From the NCBI RefSeq assembly GCF_001039355.2, contig NW_019775125.1, positions 132,697 through 179,217 of the forward strand: a stretch of DNA of 46,521 nt. The letters run 5' to 3'. Positions 32,001-36,107 of the stretch are shown in pieces (the first letter of the stretch is position 1; each line of letters opens with the position of its first letter). The position numbers and the translations under genes are program-made. Under the pieces are notes generated by a model that was given only the letters and a program-made list of their open reading frames with translations, was not told the origin of the DNA and did not search any database. This DNA is from Lingula anatina. Taxonomy: Eukaryota; Brachiopoda; Lingulata; Lingulida; Lingulidae.

Positions 32001-34101
32001 AGCCCCATCAGTACAATGTGACAACCTGCATTTTATTTTGATGTCAAAGATAAACTTTTTCATGACTGTGAACTGCTTTATAAACATGGCCTTTTTCACT
32101 TGATTTCATGAATACTTTGTTATTTGAAAACAGTAAAAATGCGCTCTGCCCTCAACTTGTATCAGAAAGAAAAAAGATATGTTAACTTCCATGGGCACAT
32201 CGATTGTCCTCTCTCTTTCAGCTTGGGAATATGAGGTCACCTTAAGATAAGTGAAAGTACATAAGTACTCTGCTTCTTCTTTTTTTTTTTTTTTTCAAAA
32301 GCAATCTATCCCTTCCTTGCCAGAGAACGTATCCTGATTATTATTAGCAATAAAGTTTAGGTTGATACTAAAATCACATTTCTTGACAATATTTGAGTCC
32401 GTCTGTGAATTAAAATGTCATCATATAGGATATAGCTTGTCTGACGTCTGATTGGTCTAATAAAACTTTTATTAAAAATTAATTTTGAAAGAATCATCAT
32501 AGAAGAAAAAAATGGTTTAAATTGATTTTGAAAATAAGGTAAACTAACAATTACATTCTAATTTTTTTTTTTTTAATTACATAGAACTGTGAGTTACATT
32601 TATGGTTATTGTAGTAAGATGCACATGAAAATGAAAAAATAAATAAAAAAAAATAATGCTAGACAAACATTACATTCTATAACTCGTGTTGCAACATAAA
32701 ATCATAGTAGAATAATCATTAAAAAAATAACGACACACAAAGTGGCCCTTATTAATACAAAATCTCACTAATGCCATGCAAATACTAAACACCATAAAGA
32801 AACTCTGCTATCATAGTATGAACTCCTCCATGCAAAAATCAATAAAAAGTAGTGTCCCTAGCTCTGTTGCTAACTCTATACTATTGTCCATAACTCTGTA
32901 ATGCTGTCCGTTACCGTTATACCATCCATTATTTGTACATTTGTCCATAACTTTATATTGTCCATAACTATGTAATATTCTCCATCACCATGTTATGATG
33001 TCTGTAACTTTGCATAGTTGTCCACAACTTTGTAATGCTGTCCATAACTTTGTAATGTTGTCCATAATTATGTTATATTGTCCATAACTATGTAACACTG
33101 TTTGTAACTATGTACTGCAGCCCTTAACTTTGTAATGCTGTCATTAACTTGGTAACACTGTCCACAGCTCCTGTACACAGTCTCTAACTACAGTTTCTAG
33201 TATTTCAAGGACTGAAACACAGAAAAAAAAAACAATACTAAAAAAAACCCATGCAAGAACTCAACACCCTGTGATTATGTGTATCACATCAATATCTACC
33301 CTTGTTGGTCCTTGCTTGCCCCCAGCACGTACCATAGCGTCTGGTGCAGGCGCCACATCGGCAAACTGAAGGCCGAAGTAATCCTTCTCTATTAACTCAA
33401 GGTGATCGTACACTATGTCCAGTAATGCTCCGGCCTTCGCACGTTTCTGGAACAGGATTGCAATCTTAAATTATAAAGTGGGATAATAAACGAAAGATTC
33501 CTTCAGAAGTGATCATTCTGACTGGAACTTGAGCATGACAAACATATGTGATGTTCTCTAAACTCTGTTTGAAAAAGGACTATTGGTTAGAATTCTGCAT
33601 ATCTATATATTTAAGGAATTTCATTTCAAAATTTAATGACAAGCATTCGCTGCCATACCATAATGGTCATTATCAGACATAGACATATCTACACACAAAT
33701 TAAGTTTGTTCAACATGAAAAATGCATAGCATTGCTGCATAGCTGCTAAAATGGTACCTAAGCAACTTATTTTAGAGGGCATTTATCTTAAATTAATTTG
33801 TTTGAAGCAAAAAACATTTAAATTAAATATCTTTTCACCAAAAGTCAGATAAATGTTAAGAGAATTAAGACAATTTTGTCTTGCATACATTAGCAGCAGC
33901 ACCACCTACAGTTGGGGGACCTCACCAACAGAGCCACCTACAGTCCAGTCCCATACTTACATCCACCTCAAATGACTCTTTGGTCTCATCCAAGAAGTGC
34001 ACAATGCACTTCACAGTCTTCATCTGGGGACGATCCCGAGCCATCTCCTCCGCACGCACATTGTACGTGCCGCTGCTTGCGCGGATCAGCTTCATGGACA
34101 T
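4102..34101 (-). CDS. PTPN4: FERM-type protein tyrosine phosphatase, 5' half of gene (PTPN4/PTPN3/Ptpmeg-like), split over 14 exons
   Basis: Exons E1 to E13 join in phase to 1461 nt (487 codons); E14 adds 49 codons. The order is a leader with [18 protein letters not shown]1 (about residues 29-112), F2 (about 113-225, [37 protein letters not shown]), F3 (about 228-325, [36 protein letters not shown]), then the FERM-adjacent segment ([24 protein letters not shown]). From memory, human PTPN4 has closely matching blocks (TYNVRASELARDR, GSKFRYCGRTE, FARSPSK). Vertebrates have PTPN3 and PTPN4; a single invertebrate Ptpmeg is the likely equivalent. Known family members are cytoplasmic, membrane-cytoskeleton-associated phosphatases with C-terminal PDZ and PTP domains. 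Those domains are not in the window and should lie to the left. The catalytic domain is therefore inferred, not seen. Confidence 0.92.
6489..6600 (-). CDS. PTPN4: Exon E13, copy in the first repeat block (likely allelic duplicate)
   Basis: This is the same 112-nt exon with the same splice sites as 11321-11432. The two base changes (GTG/GTA in Val, AGC/AGT in Ser) are silent. It lies in the 3287-8075 block, which aligns end to end with 8077-13210. I read it as the other haplotype placed in tandem, not as a second functional exon. Confidence 0.8.
8076..8076. other. Contig join (single N)
   Basis: Single N after a CT microsatellite. The next base begins a sequence already seen from about 3287. 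Confidence 0.8.
8899..9045 (-). CDS. PTPN4: Candidate exon E14, copy in the second repeat block: Pro/Arg-rich linker
   Basis: 147 nt (49 codons), phase 0 at both ends, so it follows E13 in frame and could be a cassette exon. The acceptor is CATGTTTCAG and the donor is CTGCAG|GTGATT. It encodes [49 protein letters not shown]. The open frame and splice sites are identical in both repeat blocks and the stretch is GC-richer than its flanks. I see no specific match to vertebrate PTPN4, whose linker is poorly conserved, so coding status rests on frame, splice signals and position. Confidence 0.5.
11321..11432 (-). CDS. PTPN4: Exon E13, copy in the second repeat block: linker
   Basis: 112 nt, phase 2 in and phase 0 out, between GTTCATTCCAG and GTG|GTGAGT. 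It joins E12 as (D)[37 protein letters not shown] (residues 450-487). PPVPAK is a proline-rich motif comparable in position to PPALPPK in human PTPN4. An identical protein is encoded at 6489-6600 with two synonymous differences. Using both copies would break the frame, in keeping with one exon seen on two haplotypes. Confidence 0.85.
11700..11956. mobile_element. Fold-back MITE (family 1), insertion present in only one block
   Basis: About 257 bp with GGCTTCATTCACATGCAATG at the left and its near-perfect inverse at the right, flanked by TAA at 11697-11699 and 11958-11960. The matching place in the other block (near 6848) reads GTAGACCTAATGTTGG without the insert, apart from one C at the junction. 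This gives a filled and an empty site and shows the family moved recently. Confidence 0.88.
12112..12245. repeat. Interspersed repeat (GGGGTGGATC type), related to 35065-35235
   Basis: The stretch from GGGGTGGATCTGGTATATTG through CAGACAGAAAAAAATAGACA and GACCCAGAATACGGTCTCAA is related to 35065-35235 in the same order. A shortened version lies in the other block at about 7012-7115. No ends with inverted repeats are clear, so its class is unknown. Confidence 0.6.
13211..13211. other. Contig join (single N)
   Basis: Single N at the end of the CT microsatellite that also ends the first block. What follows is unrelated to what follows the N at 8076. Confidence 0.75.
13224..13440. mobile_element. 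MITE family 2 (GATCGAT type), copy A
   Basis: About 215 bp with CATTCCCATAGATTTTAGAT near the left and the inverse (GATCGATCAAATCTCTGGGAATG) near the right. The interior GGGGAGTCTCACTAGATT and TTAAATGTCCGTC blocks are shared with copies at 35893, 39463 and 21725. No clean TAA duplication remains here. Confidence 0.75.
13508..13741 (+). CDS. Single exon of an SLC17/sialin-type MFS transporter
   Basis: 234 nt, phase 0 to phase 0, between a strong acceptor (GTTTTTGTTTATTTCAG) and donor TCA|GTAAGT. It encodes 78 residues: [79 protein letters not shown]....[17 protein letters not shown] is the TM2 signature of SLC17 anion transporters, followed by the MFS loop (LAERFGGKW), TM3 and TM4. No partner exons are visible on either side: 13742-17674 has no transporter-like frame, and a MITE and then an N lie upstream. 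It sits antisense inside phosphatase intron 12. It may belong to a nested or misjoined gene or be a stranded exon. Confidence 0.85.
14563..14778 (+). repeat. CT-rich simple-repeat tract
   Basis: Interrupted CT dinucleotides with CCCTC and TTTCTC variants over more than 200 bases. It gives long spurious Leu/Ser frames on the plus strand and Arg/Glu frames on the minus strand. Confidence 0.95.
15482..15627 (+). repeat. GGGT/GGTGGATGGGTAGGCA minisatellite with G-quadruplex potential
   Basis: Three longer blocks each contain ATGGGTAGGCAGTGGGTGGG followed by variable runs of GGGT. Several places have four or more GGG runs separated by single bases, the classic G-quadruplex pattern. Thr/Pro/His frames on the minus strand are artefacts of the repeat. 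Confidence 0.9.
15893..15978 (+). repeat. CA microsatellite
   Basis: About 43 uninterrupted CA units, preceded by a short CT run and an ACACACACGCATGTGTGTGT inverted patch. Confidence 0.97.
17440..17480 (+). repeat. G-run
   Basis: Nearly pure G over about 40 bases with single A and T interruptions, 195 bases beyond the E12 donor on the phosphatase sense strand, where it reads as a C-run. Confidence 0.9.
17675..17941 (-). CDS. PTPN4: Exon E12: end of FA segment and start of disordered linker
   Basis: 267 nt, residues 361-449 plus two bases, between AATTTCCAG and CCAGA|GTAAGT. It starts (R)[18 protein letters not shown], matching the FARSPSK segment of PTPN4, then runs into a low-complexity Asn/Ser/Arg-rich linker ([43 protein letters not shown]). 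The linker has no recognisable domain; several SP and RRxS-like sites could be phosphorylated, which is inference only. Confidence 0.9.
17942..20305. other. Phosphatase intron 11, left part
   Basis: No exon recognised. It contains a CA microsatellite (18615-18651) and A-rich patches. An open frame at 19872-20108 on the plus strand has no splice support or family resemblance. Confidence 0.55.
18615..18651 (+). repeat. CA microsatellite
   Basis: About 18 CA units within phosphatase intron 11. Confidence 0.95.
20309..20815. mobile_element. PIF/Harbinger-like non-autonomous element (MITE family 3)
   Basis: 507 bp with inverted ends AGGGGCCCACACACTGTGAG (left) and AGGGGCCCGCACACGGTGAG (inverse of right), continuing through GCGCGCGCCACTTGC. 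It is flanked by TAA at 20306-20308 and 20816-20818. The GC-rich ends contrast with the AT-rich surroundings. A start-like AAAAATGGCAGCC at 20545 opens 15 codons before a stop. The TAA duplication and GGGGCC ends fit PIF/Harbinger. Confidence 0.8.
21061..21222 (+). repeat. Compound CT/TA microsatellite
   Basis: CT runs around a TATATATA segment (21099-21112) and further CT runs to 21220, inside phosphatase intron 11. Frames across it are artefacts. Confidence 0.93.
21547..21615 (-). CDS. PTPN4: Exon E11: FERM-adjacent (FA) segment
   Basis: 69 nt, residues 338-360 plus two bases, between TTGTTTTCTAG and AG|GTATTA. Encodes (S)[20 protein letters not shown] then FS. FRYSGRTE.QT is the conserved FERM-adjacent motif, often a kinase target region in related proteins. 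The intron separating it from E10 is only 280 bp, the shortest here apart from the MITE it contains. Confidence 0.92.
21725..21882. mobile_element. MITE family 2, truncated copy D next to E10
   Basis: It carries the family blocks GCTGTCAGCTTCC, GTTAATTACCC, AGACATTTAATC and GAGACTCCCC and ends in ATATCTGTGGGAATGGTCTC followed by TAA at 21883. The other end is lost near 21725. It fills more than half of the 280-bp intron 10, and its end is 10 nt beyond the start of the donor of E10. Confidence 0.75.
21896..22059 (-). CDS. PTPN4: Exon E10: FERM F3 C-terminal helix and start of FERM-adjacent segment
   Basis: 164 nt, residues 284-337 plus two bases, between TATGTCTTCAG and AG|GTATGT. Encodes [66 protein letters not shown] is the F3 C-terminal helix signature. 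A truncated MITE begins only 10 nt beyond its donor. Confidence 0.95.
22060..23135. other. Phosphatase intron 9
   Basis: 1076 bp. No exon, MITE or tandem repeat recognised. Confidence 0.6.
23136..23211 (-). CDS. PTPN4: Exon E9: FERM F3 ([13 protein letters not shown])
   Basis: 76 nt, residues 258-283, between TTTTCTCAG and AAT|GTAAGT. The first base completes the Trp codon; then [19 protein letters not shown] and EIGTNN. W.KI.KISFK.K.FFI.LR is a near-universal F3 motif in this superfamily. Confidence 0.95.
23594..23679 (+). repeat. AT microsatellite followed by T-run
   Basis: About 35 AT units then 15 T, within phosphatase intron 8 and about 40 bases beyond the E8 donor. Confidence 0.95.
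23717..23805 (-). CDS. PTPN4: Exon E8: start of FERM F3
   Basis: 89 nt, residues 229-257 plus two bases, between CATCACTCAG and TG|GTGAGT. Encodes [19 protein letters not shown] then [10 protein letters not shown](W). The DQSN..I.(I/L)GV.S.G start and the INTF.W motif match PTPN4 closely and begin the PH-like F3 lobe. Confidence 0.94.
23806..24768. other. Phosphatase intron 7
   Basis: 963 bp, AT-rich, with C-runs near 24509 and 24703. No exon recognised; the plus-strand frame at 24043-24306 lacks splice or homology support. Confidence 0.55.
24769..24856 (-). CDS. PTPN4: Exon E7: end of FERM F2, YGVD motif
   Basis: 88 nt, residues 199-228, phase 0 at the end. [19 protein letters not shown] then [10 protein letters not shown]; the MYGV(D/E).H.A(R/K)D signature marks the F2-F3 boundary. 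The acceptor is CTCTCTACAG. Two GTAAGG/GTAAGC donors lie six bases apart (at 24768 and 24762); using the second would add Val-Arg in frame. The upstream intron edge is the 21-bp TGANNTCA minisatellite. Confidence 0.94.
24893..25098 (+). repeat. 21-bp minisatellite carrying TGANNTCA motifs, beside E7
   Basis: Alternating units of the form GTTTGCTTGTGATATCATCA and TCCTGCATGTGACTTCATCA (each 21 bp with the next A), decaying to the right. TGANNTCA occurs at 24901, 24922, 24943, 24964, 24985, 25006, 25027 and 25048, exactly 21 bp apart, then at 25068. It begins about 37 bases from the E7 acceptor. TGANNTCA resembles bZIP (ATF/CREB-like) sites, but a regulatory role is not shown. Confidence 0.93.
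25498..25618 (-). CDS. PTPN4: Exon E6: FERM F2 ([10 protein letters not shown] motif)
   Basis: 121 nt, residues 159-198 plus two bases, between TTTTCAG and CATAA|GTAAGT. Encodes (S)[39 protein letters not shown]. The (Q)SELGDY...H..GYLSE...IPNQ pattern is shared by PTPN3/PTPN4 and 4.1 superfamily members. Confidence 0.95.
25897..26040 (+). repeat. CT microsatellite abutting the E5 donor
   Basis: Interrupted then pure CT to 26039, the longest uninterrupted part from about 25987. On the phosphatase sense strand it reads GTAAGTAGAGAGAG, so the repeat starts within a base or two of the 5' splice-site consensus. Confidence 0.95.
26046..26143 (-). CDS. PTPN4: Exon E5: FERM F2 helical core
   Basis: 98 nt, residues 126-158 plus one base. 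The first base completes the Arg of EYTR; then [19 protein letters not shown] and [19 protein letters not shown]...G.L.CP is a hallmark of FERM F2. The acceptor is CCTGTGTTTCAG and the donor is GTAAGT. The intron turns into a GA microsatellite from its sixth base, so the repeat touches the splice site. Confidence 0.94.
26144..27403. other. Intron between E4a and E5
   Basis: No exon recognised. It contains an A-run (26318-26336), a G-rich patch (26430-26467) and a G-run (27250-27280); on the sense strand the last two are C-rich tracts. The minus-strand frame at 26562-26927 has no family resemblance. Confidence 0.55.
27404..27482 (-). CDS. PTPN4: Exon E4a: alternative start of FERM F2 (transcript-distal copy)
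   Basis: 79 nt between CCTGTTTCAG and AG|GTAAAG, encoding (L)[17 protein letters not shown] and SKLSEEYT(R). This version is closer to the vertebrate PTPN4 motif as I recall it (KFFVSDPNKLQEEYTR) than E4b, so it may be the ancestral copy. It joins E3 and E5 in frame exactly as E4b does. A run of about 18 C (sense strand) lies about 125 bases beyond its donor. Confidence 0.88.
27483..29553. other. Intron between alternative exons E4b and E4a
   Basis: 2071 bp, too long for simple steric exclusion of the two exons. No further copy of the exon was found in it. No MITE recognised. Confidence 0.55.
29554..29632 (-). CDS. PTPN4: Exon E4b: alternative start of FERM F2 (transcript-proximal copy)
   Basis: 79 nt between TTGCAG and AG|GTAGAG, encoding (L)[17 protein letters not shown] and CKLTDEYT(R). 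It has the same length and phases as E4a at 27404-27482, and a translation related but not identical, with two cysteines (YVCDPCKL) where E4a has serines. A run of about 18 T lies upstream of the acceptor on the sense strand. Since 79 is not a multiple of three, including both copies would shift the frame, so the two must be used alternatively. It occupies residues 100-126. Confidence 0.88.
29633..31258. other. Intron between E3 and E4b
   Basis: 1626 bp, AT-rich. It has an A-run next to the E4b acceptor (29650-29668, a T-run on the sense strand). No exon or mobile element recognised. Confidence 0.55.
31259..31301 (-). CDS. PTPN4: Exon E3: end of FERM F1 (RWLDP motif)
   Basis: A 43-nt micro-exon encoding [14 protein letters not shown] plus one base (residues 86-99), bounded by a strong pyrimidine-tract acceptor (TTTTTCTCCATAG) and donor GTAAGT. 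RWLDP.K..KKQ is conserved in PTPN3/PTPN4 and 4.1 proteins. It ends in phase 1, which both downstream alternative exons accept. Confidence 0.92.
31302..32885. other. Intron 2, left part
   Basis: AT-rich with A and T runs (32280-32296, 32562-32574). No exon recognised. Confidence 0.5.
32886..33179 (+). repeat. 20-bp minisatellite (GTCCATAACTTTGTAATGCT)
   Basis: The GTCC-like unit start recurs at 32980, 33000, 33020, 33040, 33060, 33080, 33100, 33120, 33140 and 33160, exactly 20 bp apart, with less regular units to the left as far as 32886. Roughly 14 units in total with internal substitutions. It lies in phosphatase intron 2. Confidence 0.93.
33333..33446 (-). CDS. PTPN4: Exon E2: FERM F1 core
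   Basis: Residues 48-85, 114 nt, phase 0 to phase 0, between TTCCAG and ATG|GTACGT. It holds [19 protein letters not shown], the helix and strand that define FERM F1 lobes, followed by [12 protein letters not shown]. The insertion APAP before the WLDP motif is slightly longer than in human PTPN4 as I recall it. The 20-bp minisatellite lies about 150 bases beyond its donor. Confidence 0.93.
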
Positions 34102-34111
34102 GGTGGATCAC
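33961..34111 (-). CDS. PTPN4: Exon E1: start codon, N-terminal leader and start of FERM F1
   Basis: Residues 1-47, coding 33961-34101, ending in phase 0 at donor GAT|GTAAGT. The ATG at 34101 sits in CCACCATGT, a good initiation context; a second in-frame ATG is two codons later. A possible acceptor (CCCATCAG) ends at 34112, leaving 10 nt of 5' UTR in this exon. The leader [13 protein letters not shown] is characteristic of the PTPN3/PTPN4 group and separates it from protein 4.1, EPB41L and FRMD families. [17 protein letters not shown] is the first strand pair of the ubiquitin-like F1 lobe. Confidence 0.92.
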
Positions 34112-34699
34112 CTGATGGGTTTGATAAATAATAACTGATTAATAAATCAATCGTAACAAGAAAATCACCCAGAAAGGGCAGACACCCTCTCAATTGTGGT
34201 AGTTGAGAGCTGATCCACTGTACAAGGTCAAGGTCATTGGCCCCATCATTCAAAAGAGAAGACTCCTTTGAAAAATCTTAGATTCAGATGGCGATCCAAA
34301 TAACGATCACCACCAAAATAAAATCACTTTCATCTTTAATTCATCTTAATCCATCAATAACTCTTGAGTTAGGCTGGTGATAGAACAGACAGACAGACAG
34401 ACAATATTCACTAGACTTGCAAAAAATATCATTCTACTGTTCATTGAATTACTACACTCATCATATACCAAACATTCTTCAGTGCATTAAATTCTGCACA
34501 CAATTATTAAAAAAAAAAAAGGTCACTTCATCTAAAAGCTCCTTCAGATCAGAGGAAGTTTCTAAAAAATCAAATTCCATGCCACTATCTTGAGTTGTTC
34601 AGCACCACAAAATGAATTCTAAAAAATTTAATAAAGTGATTATGTTATCGGTCTGTATAGGCAATAAGTTGGTTGTCATGGCAACATGAAGTAGCTTAC
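34112..34699. other. Probable 5' intron between leader exon and E1
   Basis: 588 bp. It holds a short GACA run near 34388 (ACAGACAGACAGACAGACA) and TCAAGGTCAAGGTCA at about 34219. No coding frame. Confidence 0.4.
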
Positions 34700-34765
34700 C
34701 TTTCAGTCATATGCATCCCAGAGTCTGGCCATGGATGTCACTTTCTTCATCCGACATCAAGTCAC
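34700..34765 (-). other. PTPN4: Probable 5' UTR exon with upstream ORF
   Basis: On the minus strand a pyrimidine-rich acceptor (TTCTCTCTTTGAAG) precedes this stretch and a good donor (GTAAGC) follows it. It carries an ATG at 34757 that opens a 16-codon ORF (MSDEESDIHGQTLGCI) closed by TGA at 34707, so it cannot be an alternative N-terminus. It lies about 590 bases upstream of the coding start exon. A leader exon with a translated uORF is the simplest reading. No homology supports it, only splice signals and position. Confidence 0.4.
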
Positions 34766-35064
34766 CTTCAAAGAGAGAAGAAAGTACTCTGTTAAAAATA
34801 AAAAAAATTCAAAATGAAAAACTGAATTTAAAAAGAGTACTATCATACTTTAGTCAAGCTAACATTTATAGAGTTGATGACAAACAAATAATACTTTGTA
34901 AAAAAAACAAGGCAGCAAAGCTGTCAAATGTTCAGACAAAAAACAGAAAATAAAGATGCAAAATGGGTCATTTTGTCAATTTTGATGCAATAATAAATAA
35001 TGCTTATAATAGCACTGTCAAACAACACTGAATTTTAATCATGCACAACAGGTAACATGGTCAA

Positions 35065-35235
35065 TAACAGGAGCAGATCCAGAGATATTTTCTGACAGTA
35101 TTCAAAAGTATCTTTGTTGATCCATCCTCCACTTTTGATGGTTTTCCAACAGAAAAAAAATTGATACCAGTCAATGTAAACTTTAAAATCTGACTGTCAT
35201 CTGAAAGACCCAGAAGACGGCCTCAATCCACCCCA
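35065..35235. repeat. Interspersed repeat related to 12112-12245
   Basis: It shares AGCAGATCC, TTGATCCATCCTCC, CAACAGAAAAAAAATTGATA, TCTGACTGTCATC and GACCCAGAAGACGGCCTCAA with the 12.1-kb copy in the same order and orientation. It lies in the stretch (34909-35464) between the two copies of the contig-overlap sequence. Confidence 0.6.
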
Positions 35236-35464
35236 GCAATAAGATAACAGTTTCTGGACCATGAGAGTTCAAATTCACATAATGAAAATCCCAATATTTG
35301 AAAAATGTTGACAGTGCATAAAATAAAATATTGTTTAAAGACATAAAAACCTATGCAACTGCTTATGTGGAAATACAGAATATCTGAAGAGCTTCAGGTG
35401 GATGGGAGTTGAAAATGCCAGTGTTTAGAAAAAAATTAAAAAGAAAACACAACAACAACAACAA

Positions 35465-35465
35465 N
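35465..35465. other. Contig join (single N)
   Basis: The roughly 115 bases after it (35466-35580) repeat 34794-34908. As at the other Ns, the right contig restarts sequence already present on the left. Confidence 0.8.
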
Positions 35466-35892
35466 AAAAATAAAAAAAATTCAAAATGAAAAACTGAATT
35501 TAAAAAGAGTACTATCATACTTTAGTCAAGCTAACATTTATAGAGTTGATGACAAACAAATAATACTTTGTAAAAAAAAAAAAAGACCAAATCACCATTG
35601 GTCAAGATAAAACTGTCCAAAAAGAAGACATTTCACCACCACTAACTACAGTACTAATTTATCCTAGAGGCAACTCTACTGCCCTATGATCAACATTGTT
35701 TATCTTACAGCACATTTAGAACAGACTAACAGATCGGCGGATCAAATATGGTGACCCTCTAAAAAACCTGTCGCTTAATTCCTGATTGGACACTGAATAG
35801 ATTCCCCGCAGGGAATAGGCAACCAGCATTTGAGTGGGTCGGCCATATTTGATCCGCGGATCTGTTAGTCCACTGTTCTGAATGCTCTCTAA

Positions 35893-36107
35893 CACCCCAT
35901 TTCCATAGATTAGATCGATCTACTTTAGATCAACCTAACTCCCTGGGGGTTCACGCTAAATAGCTGTCAGCCGGGCGGACACGAAAGTTAATTACCCCCT
36001 TACGGCTTGTAGTAGGCGGGACGGACATTTAAGTCGGATTATCTGAAAGTAATCTTGTGAGACTCCCCGCGGGGATAGATCGATCTAAAATCTATGGGAA
36101 TAGAGCC
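35893..36107. mobile_element. MITE family 2, copy B (inverted relative to A)
   Basis: 215 bp with ends CACCCCATTTCCATAGATTA and the inverse of TCTATGGGAATAGAGCCT, preceded by TAA at 35890-35892. The interior shows GTTAATTACCCCCTTAC, GGACATTTAAGTC and GAGACTCCCCGCGGGG, matching copy A in reverse order. Confidence 0.82.
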
